This document shows, piece after piece, positions 5,599-9,982 of a DNA stretch of 9,982 bases. The notes under the pieces are model-generated. The model had not been told where the DNA came from. It saw nothing but the letters and a program-made list of their open reading frames with translations, and made no database searches. The number at the start of each line of letters is the position of its first letter. Positions within the stretch are counted from its first letter, which is position 1. This DNA is from Clostridia bacterium. GTDB taxonomy: Bacteria; Bacillota; Clostridia; Peptostreptococcales; Anaerovoracaceae. Made by a program: the position numbers and the translations under genes. Location: assembly GCA_024403005.1 (NCBI GenBank), contig JAKSSQ010000056.1, forward strand, positions 1-9,982, in the 5' to 3' direction.

Positions 5599-7474
5599 AA
5601 TCCTTTAGCTTTTCTGCTTCCATGGGCTTTGCGTAATAGTAGCCCTGGATGTAGTCTATACCGAGACTCTTTACAAGCTCTGCCTGCTCTGCTGTTTCCA
5701 CACCTTCGGAAACCGTGGCGCTGCAGAGCTTTTGCATTAAGCTTACCATATGCTCGTAAGTCTTGCCCAGCGAGAACAGACTCTTGTCGAACTTGAGGAA
5801 GTCGAACGGCAGTTCCACAACTGTGGACATGTTGGAATAGCCTGTTCCGAAGTCGTCGATCGCAAAGCGTATGCCGAAAATCTTGAGCATGAACATGCTT
5901 TCCTTAAGGTCGTCCTTGGCCTTTACAGCCATTTCTTCCGTAATTTCGAAGACGATAAGGCGCGGATCCACTTCTGCTGCCTTAATTTTGTCTATGAGCT
6001 GCATTACGTAGTCGGGCTGCAGCAAGGTGGCAGAAGTCAGGTTTATGTTAACTTTGTCGAATTCCAGATTATCGAACAGACCGCTCTTAATGTCTTTAAT
6101 TGCAAGGTCTATAACCATTTTGTCCAGAGCCAGCTGCATACCTGCATCGCTTACAATCGGCAGGAATTCGCCTGGTGAAACCAATCCGAAGTCCGGGTGG
6201 TCGTAGCGGAGCAGTGCTTCTGCAGAAGTAAACCTGCCCTCTTTGCAGTTGTAGATGGGCTGGTAGTAGAGCTTAAAGTGGTCCGCAGCTGCGATGGAAC
6301 CGGTAATCTGCAGATGGAGCTTTGTGCGCCTGTCTATTCTTGCAACTACTTCTTCGTTGAGTTCAAACGCACCTGTACCTTCCCATTCGTGGCTTTCATC
6401 CATGGCTCTGTCGATGATGTTCAGCAGAGCTTCTGTGGATTCGATGGCATCCGCATGGTCAATGTGGCAGGAATCGAAGATAATCTGCGCAGTTTCCGTT
6501 TCGTTTACAGGCCAGAAATAATCGGCCCTGTCGTTAACCTTCTTGAGATAGCGGTTGTAAGCCTCTTCTTTTACAGCCATCATGGCAAATCTGGTAGGTG
6601 CAATTCTGAACACCCAGGTATCTCTGCCGGGATCCAGGTAATCTGCAATGTCGCGCAGCAGTTTGTCCCCTGCCTTAATGCCGTAAATTGTGTTCACCTT
6701 GCGCAGACCGTGGATTTCCGTCACTACGATCTTGAATCTTTCGCCCATGTGGTATCTGGTGCGGAGAATAAGCTCGAAAGCCTTGTAATTGTTAAGGCCC
6801 GTAACGTTGTCCGCCATGCTTTCCGGAGATTCCAGCGTAAATAATACGATGAGCAGAGCTGCTACGATAGCGATACTTGTTACGCTGTAATGAGGCAACG
6901 CATACTGCACGCAGCTGCAGAAGATTACCAGGAGCGAGAGCGCCGAAATGGATCTGGAAACCTGCGGGCTCAGCAGTTTTCTGAAGCGGAACAGAGCTAT
7001 AAAGCTTGCTGCAACGTAAATAGTAGTCTCTATGTAGGTTAATCTGGTAAGCGGGCCGCGGACATAAGTTCCGTCGGGCAGAATAGTAAACAGCTTACCG
7101 AGTGCAAAGGCAATTGTTATTGCAATTTCTGCAGCAAAAGCAGGAACTGCATAGTGCATTATGTCTTTTATCCGCAGTTTTGCTTCCGGCGCTACCATTG
7201 CGAGAATGTAGAGGAAAATTGCCGGAGGCAGTGTAAGCAATGCGACGAAGTACAGATAATTTAACGCATAGCAAAGCCGGATAGGCAGAAATTCTGCATA
7301 TCCAAGGCTCAAACTTCCTGCAATACTAAAGAAAATACTTACTGCAGCAGCTATAAGTACGTTTCCGTAAAGCTTCGTGGAAAGAAGCGGAAACTGCTTC
7401 TGCGAGAAGTATTTAATTATAATAATGCTCAGGAAAAATAATGCAGTTATGTCGAACTGTACATCGAATTGCAT
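5573..7474 (-). CDS. Membrane c-di-GMP phosphodiesterase with degenerate GGDEF and intact EAL domains
   Basis: This is probably an inner-membrane signalling enzyme that degrades cyclic di-GMP to pGpG. The 633 residues comprise about seven hydrophobic helices (roughly 6-20, 39-58, 68-94, 107-130, 148-163, 176-191, 196-213), a GGDEF-like domain from DNVTGLNNYKAF (222-233), and an EAL domain from about 398 to the end. The signature position of GGDEF reads APTRF (292-296) and no RxxD inhibitory site is evident, so cyclase activity is unlikely. The EAL domain looks complete: Glu419 in AEALLR, Asn478, Glu510, Asp540-Asp541 in DDFGTG, Lys561, Glu593 in EGVET and Gln610 in QGYY. The gene starts 11 bases after the kinase stop with a poor ribosome site, suggesting coupled translation. 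The ligand sensed by the membrane part is unknown. The last 26 bases are antisense to the deacylase gene. Confidence 0.93.
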   Translation of the reverse strand: MQFDVQFDITALFFLSIIIIKYFSQKQFPLLSTKLYGNVLIAAAVSIFFSIAGSLSLGYAEFLPIRLCYALNYLYFVALLTLPPAIFLYILAMVAPEAKLRIKDIMHYAVPAFAAEIAITIAFALGKLFTILPDGTYVRGPLTRLTYIETTIYVAASFIALFRFRKLLSPQVSRSISALSLLVIFCSCVQYALPHYSVTSIAIVAALLIVLFTLESPESMADNVTGLNNYKAFELILRTRYHMGERFKIVVTEIHGLRKVNTIYGIKAGDKLLRDIADYLDPGRDTWVFRIAPTRFAMMAVKEEAYNRYLKKVNDRADYFWPVNETETAQIIFDSCHIDHADAIESTEALLNIIDRAMDESHEWEGTGAFELNEEVVARIDRRTKLHLQITGSIAAADHFKLYYQPIYNCKEGRFTSAEALLRYDHPDFGLVSPGEFLPIVSDAGMQLALDKMVIDLAIKDIKSGLFDNLEFDKVNINLTSATLLQPDYVMQLIDKIKAAEVDPRLIVFEITEEMAVKAKDDLKESMFMLKIFGIRFAIDDFGTGYSNMSTVVELPFDFLKFDKSLFSLGKTYEHMVSLMQKLCSATVSEGVETAEQAELVKSLGIDYIQGYYYAKPMEAEKLKDFILNRESR

Positions 7475-7485
7475 GTGTCGTCTTT

Positions 7486-8847
7486 CTATTTACGGAGAAG
7501 TTCTTCTGCAACTTCCCTTAAAGTTGTCTCTGTACCTACATTACCGGGGAAAATTACGTAAGAAGTTTCGGGGAAACGGCTTTCTGCGCCGGTCTTCCAT
7601 ACGGGAATGCCTGCTGCAGCCTGGCCGAGAACCAGAGCCTTCTTAACCTTTAAAGCCTTAACGCCTACATCGCTGCTGGTAATGCCGCCTTTAGCGATAA
7701 TAAATGCCGGCTTTGTCTTTAAGTTAGCCACGAAGCTCTGCACCGCATCGGAAATAGCTACGGAGCGAAGCAGCGCCGATTCCTTCGTGTCGTTATCGAA
7801 TACGAGAACTCTTCTCTTCGTATATACGCAGACTGTCTTTCCGCTGTCCACATCTGCATCTACGATGGCCTGAACCCTTGCAATTTCAGCCTTAAAAGCA
7901 TCCGGATCCATAACCAGGTCGGAGTCGAATTCAACGAAGTCGATTTCTTCAAGTTTCTTTAATTCTTCCAGCTGGGCTGTGGTCTTGGCCATGTGTGATC
8001 CAATTACAATCACGCCGCCCTTGCCTTCGCAGCCCATGGTGAGTTCATCCTTCTTAAGATAGGGCTTTGTGCTTATGCAGCCCATGATCTTTACCAGGCC
8101 TGCAGCGCTGCGGAACATGAACTTCTTCCCTTCTGCCATAGCCATGTAAAGCGCCAGGCAGAATACCTTAAGGTCGTCGTAAGTTTCGGAATTTACTACT
8201 ACTTTTCCGAAATTCTTTGCGTTTTTAAGGTCTTCACAGATCTTTTCCACGTTCTGTGCGCGGAGATCTTCAAGGGATACGCTCAGCACGTCTGCAGCTT
8301 TGTATTCGCCTGCAGTCTTCTCTTCCACGTATTCCTTAAGATCGGATTTTGTATAGCCGAAGGTCTTATCCTTTGCGAATTCGGTTTCAGCAGCCGGGAT
8401 AAGCTTGTCACCGGTCTTAACGTAATGGATGTCTCCGATGGTGAATCTTCCGCCTTCAGGGAAGAACGGGCAGAGAATTTCGCCGTCAAAACCGCCCAGT
8501 TCGTCGTAGAGAACCTTGGTTTCCAGAGGAAAATGTCCTCTTAAAGTGGAGTCGCTGCGGCTGATCACAACGAAATCCTTACCGGTTTTTGCAGAAGCGT
8601 TCTTAATGGCCTTTGCGATATCCTTATGAACCTGCTCGGTCTGCGCAGGAGTAAAGCTTCTGGAGTTGGTAAGCACGTAGAAAAGCTTGCCCTCTTCTTC
8701 GAAAGCTTCGTCCATTTCTACCTGAGACCAGCCGGTATATACATTAATTCCGTGGACGGTCTGGACGCCCGTTGGGTCATCGTCCAGAACTACAATCTTC
8801 TTGTTGAAGCTGTCGTACTGCTGCTGCAGAAGTCTTTCGATATCCAT
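7486..8847 (-). CDS. DUF1537 / four-carbon acid sugar kinase family protein
   Basis: The family comprises ATP-dependent kinases such as OtnK (3-oxo-tetronate 4-kinase) and D-threonate/D-erythronate kinases, which prime four-carbon sugar acids for cleavage or decarboxylation. The 453-residue protein has the N-terminal LDDDPTGVQT (21-30) and SRSDSTLRGHFP (96-107), both sugar-acid-binding hallmarks. The ATP-binding C-terminal half has VIGSHMAKTTAQL (281-293), AKGGITSSDV (385-394) and IFPGNVGTE (432-440). It is somewhat longer than the roughly 420 residues common in the family. The ATG shares one base with the stop of the dehydrogenase gene (TAATG), with GAGG-type sequence upstream, so the pair is almost surely co-expressed and may act on one pathway. 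The true substrate is not readable; no OtnI isomerase, OtnC aldolase or PdxA2 gene lies in the window. Confidence 0.9.
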   Translation of the reverse strand: MDIERLLQQQYDSFNKKIVVLDDDPTGVQTVHGINVYTGWSQVEMDEAFEEEGKLFYVLTNSRSFTPAQTEQVHKDIAKAIKNASAKTGKDFVVISRSDSTLRGHFPLETKVLYDELGGFDGEILCPFFPEGGRFTIGDIHYVKTGDKLIPAAETEFAKDKTFGYTKSDLKEYVEEKTAGEYKAADVLSVSLEDLRAQNVEKICEDLKNAKNFGKVVVNSETYDDLKVFCLALYMAMAEGKKFMFRSAAGLVKIMGCISTKPYLKKDELTMGCEGKGGVIVIGSHMAKTTAQLEELKKLEEIDFVEFDSDLVMDPDAFKAEIARVQAIVDADVDSGKTVCVYTKRRVLVFDNDTKESALLRSVAISDAVQSFVANLKTKPAFIIAKGGITSSDVGVKALKVKKALVLGQAAAGIPVWKTGAESRFPETSYVIFPGNVGTETTLREVAEELLRK

Positions 8848-9713
8848 TAGCCTCTTACCTCTACGCCTGCCAGTGTTTCAAAGTACTTAATGTAAGCGCA
8901 GTGGTCTTCGCTCATCAGGTCGTGCGCCTTAAGGAAGGACATGATTTCGAAGAGCTGAGATGTTAAAGGCATGGGGCAGTCGCAGGAATGTGCGGATGCC
9001 AGAACGTTATTGATATCCTTCTTGTTTACTGTAATTGTGCCGCGGGCGGAGAAATCTCTGTCCAGAATCTTGGGCAACTTAGCGTCCATTGCGTTGCTTC
9101 CTGCAAGGCCGCCGCTGCTAGCTTCGAAGATCTTTCTGGGGTCTGCGCCCAGCTTCTGGCCGAGAACGAAAGCTTCGCCAAGAACTGCGATGTTCAGGTT
9201 TACGATAACCTGGTTAACCAGCTTAGCTGCAGAACCGCTGCCGGAGGGGCCTACGAGCACGCTGTTGATGCTCATGATTTCGAAGTCGGGCAGAAGACCC
9301 TTGTAGTCTTCTTCGTCGCCGCCTGCCATGAATGCAAGCTTGCCGTCCTTAGCGCCGGATACGGGGCAGTCTACGAAGCCTACGCCCATTTCCTTAAGCT
9401 TTGCATAGTTTTCTCTGGATTCATCGGGTGTAACGGAGGAGTGGTCGGAAAAATACTTTAATGCCTTAATATTAGATGTAACGCCGCCTTCGCCGAAAAG
9501 AACGTCCTTAACGATTGCGTTTGTGGGGAGTATGCAGTGGATTCTTTCGCACTTTTCACCCATTTCGGCAGGTGTCATGTAAACTGCACCCAGATCTGTC
9601 ATTTCCTTTACGATATCTGCGTTCAGATCGTAAACTGCCAGCTCGCCGTAAGCATTAAGTAAGTTTTTAGCCATGGGTTTACCCATGATTCCGAGTCCGA
9701 TATAACCAACCAT
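8847..9713 (-). CDS. Beta-hydroxyacid dehydrogenase, NAD(P)-dependent (3-hydroxyisobutyrate dehydrogenase family)
   Basis: The 288-residue protein is a full-length member of the family that includes tartronate semialdehyde reductase, 3-hydroxyisobutyrate dehydrogenase and L-threonate dehydrogenase LtnD, which reversibly oxidise a 3-hydroxy or 2,3-dihydroxy acid. Visible motifs are the Rossmann GLGIMGKPMAKNL (6-18), the substrate-binding DCPVSGA (115-121), and GSGSAAKLVNQ (158-168), with Lys164 as the expected catalytic lysine and Asn167 nearby; KKD at 231-233 is the conserved C-terminal segment. The absence of an Arg right after the beta-2 strand (YDLNADI, 28-34) hints at NAD rather than NADP, a weak inference. 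A strong GGAGG at 9723-9727 lies nine bases before the start. Its coupling to a DUF1537 kinase favours a four-carbon sugar-acid substrate such as threonate, but this is context only. Confidence 0.93.
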   Translation of the reverse strand: MVGYIGLGIMGKPMAKNLLNAYGELAVYDLNADIVKEMTDLGAVYMTPAEMGEKCERIHCILPTNAIVKDVLFGEGGVTSNIKALKYFSDHSSVTPDESRENYAKLKEMGVGFVDCPVSGAKDGKLAFMAGGDEEDYKGLLPDFEIMSINSVLVGPSGSGSAAKLVNQVIVNLNIAVLGEAFVLGQKLGADPRKIFEASSGGLAGSNAMDAKLPKILDRDFSARGTITVNKKDINNVLASAHSCDCPMPLTSQLFEIMSFLKAHDLMSEDHCAYIKYFETLAGVEVRG

Positions 9714-9722
9714 TTTGTGTTT

Positions 9723-9727
9723 CCTCC
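9723..9727 (-). promoter_or_regulatory. Ribosome binding site of the dehydrogenase gene
   Basis: GGAGG on the minus strand, nine bases before the ATG at 9711-9713. It is one of the strongest Shine-Dalgarno matches in the window and fixes the start. It suggests that this gene, not the decarboxylase, sets the translation level of the overlapping dehydrogenase-kinase set. Confidence 0.8.
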
Positions 9728-9777
9728 GAGCTTTACGCCCAATTTTTAAGTGTTTTAGGGGTACATAATTTCAAACG

Positions 9778-9798
9778 TCCCGGCCGGAAAAGCCGGGA
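9778..9798 (-). terminator. GC-rich hairpin after the decarboxylase gene, possible weak terminator
   Basis: A perfect seven-base-pair stem, TCCCGGC with GCCGGGA (9778-9784 and 9792-9798), encloses a seven-base loop and begins 17 bases after the stop codon of the upstream gene. On the minus strand it is followed by CGTTTGAAATT, which lacks a proper T run. It could therefore be a weak terminator, a transcript-stabilising hairpin or a partial attenuator separating the decarboxylase from the dehydrogenase-kinase-EAL set. No convincing promoter was found between it and the dehydrogenase start. Confidence 0.4.
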
Positions 9799-9815
9799 AT
9801 CCGCTCGATTTTCGA

Positions 9816-9982
9816 TTATTTAAGGCAGAGAGCCTTCTTGCCGCATTCGATTACTGCTTCTGCAACCTTGTCCACGTCTGCTTCTTCGATGGACCAGTTG
9901 CTGAAGCTGCAGCGCAGGTGAGGCACACCGTTTACGCCGGCTGTGTTAAGGAATGTTGTGCCTTCTTCGCGGATAAGCATGG
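9816..9982 (-). CDS. C-terminal end of a PLP-dependent enzyme, probably a group II decarboxylase (partial)
   Basis: The gene enters from the right edge; the last 54 codons and a TAA stop are visible and are open throughout. The segment GVPHLRCSFSNWSIEEADVD (18-37 of the visible part) followed by a helix resembles the conserved C-terminal end of pyridoxal-dependent amino-acid decarboxylases (glutamate, aromatic amino acid and diaminobutyrate type), where an LR.S.SNW..T..DVD block closes the small domain. The PLP-binding lysine would lie upstream, outside the window. Substrate cannot be told, and a fold-type I aminotransferase is an alternative. It runs in the same direction as the dehydrogenase, about 100 bases upstream of it, with a hairpin between. 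Confidence 0.6.
   Translation of the reverse strand, partial: MLIREEGTTFLNTAGVNGVPHLRCSFSNWSIEEADVDKVAEAVIECGKKALCLK

Noticed and set aside
5599..5655. Inverted repeat GGGCT...AGCCC downstream of the deacylase gene as a terminator.
   Set aside because: The loop is 12 bases, the stem only five pairs, there is no T run, and it lies within the coding sequence of the EAL gene.
6197..6844. A 215-codon open frame on the plus strand opposite the GGDEF region.
   Set aside because: It lies wholly antisense to a well-supported gene, gives a cysteine- and valine-rich product with no recognisable motif, and is a by-product of the codon use of the real gene.
9714..9780. A possible promoter before the dehydrogenase gene, with TTGAAA near 9768-9773 on the minus strand.
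   Set aside because: The -35 box is good, but no hexamer at 16-19 bases spacing matches the -10 consensus in more than three positions.

Overview
The window looks like a chromosomal segment of a low-to-moderate GC Bacillota, most likely a Clostridia-type anaerobe. The main reason is the gene order on the minus strand, pyrH - frr - uppS - cdsA - dxr - rseP, followed at the left edge by what is probably the start of ispG. This is the conserved translation, undecaprenyl-phosphate, phospholipid and MEP-isoprenoid block of Bacillota. Strong GGAGG-type ribosome binding sites, and an EAL protein with an N-terminal multi-membrane sensor, fit the same assignment. The species cannot be named from the sequence alone.

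Layout, right to left, which is the direction of most transcription. At 9816-9982 is the C-terminal end of what is probably a PLP-dependent group II decarboxylase. About 100 bases follow, holding a GC-rich hairpin and a strong RBS. Then comes a tight three-gene minus-strand set: a beta-hydroxyacid dehydrogenase (8847-9713), a DUF1537 / four-carbon acid sugar kinase (7486-8847, overlapping by one base) and a membrane GGDEF-EAL protein (5573-7474, 11 bases further on). The EAL half of that protein carries the full set of phosphodiesterase catalytic residues, while its GGDEF half is degenerate. A single plus-strand gene (5044-5598), a ProX/YbaK-type tRNA-editing deacylase, overlaps the EAL gene tail-to-tail by 26 bases. 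It starts divergently from pyrH across 94 bases that hold two opposing promoter candidates sharing a GTATAC core. From 4949 down to 23 the housekeeping operon runs with overlaps or gaps of no more than 11 bases.

How the genes work together. PyrH supplies UDP for nucleotide and cell-wall precursors. Frr recycles ribosomes. Dxr (and IspG, if confirmed) make isoprenoid precursors by the MEP route, and UppS turns these into undecaprenyl diphosphate for peptidoglycan. CdsA makes CDP-diacylglycerol for phospholipids, and RseP is an intramembrane protease for regulated proteolysis. The dehydrogenase/kinase pair resembles pieces of four-carbon sugar-acid (threonate/erythronate) catabolism, but the usual partner enzymes are not in view, so the substrate is open. 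No RNA genes, insertion sequences, CRISPR arrays or other mobile features were seen, and no stretch longer than 300 bases lacks a gene.
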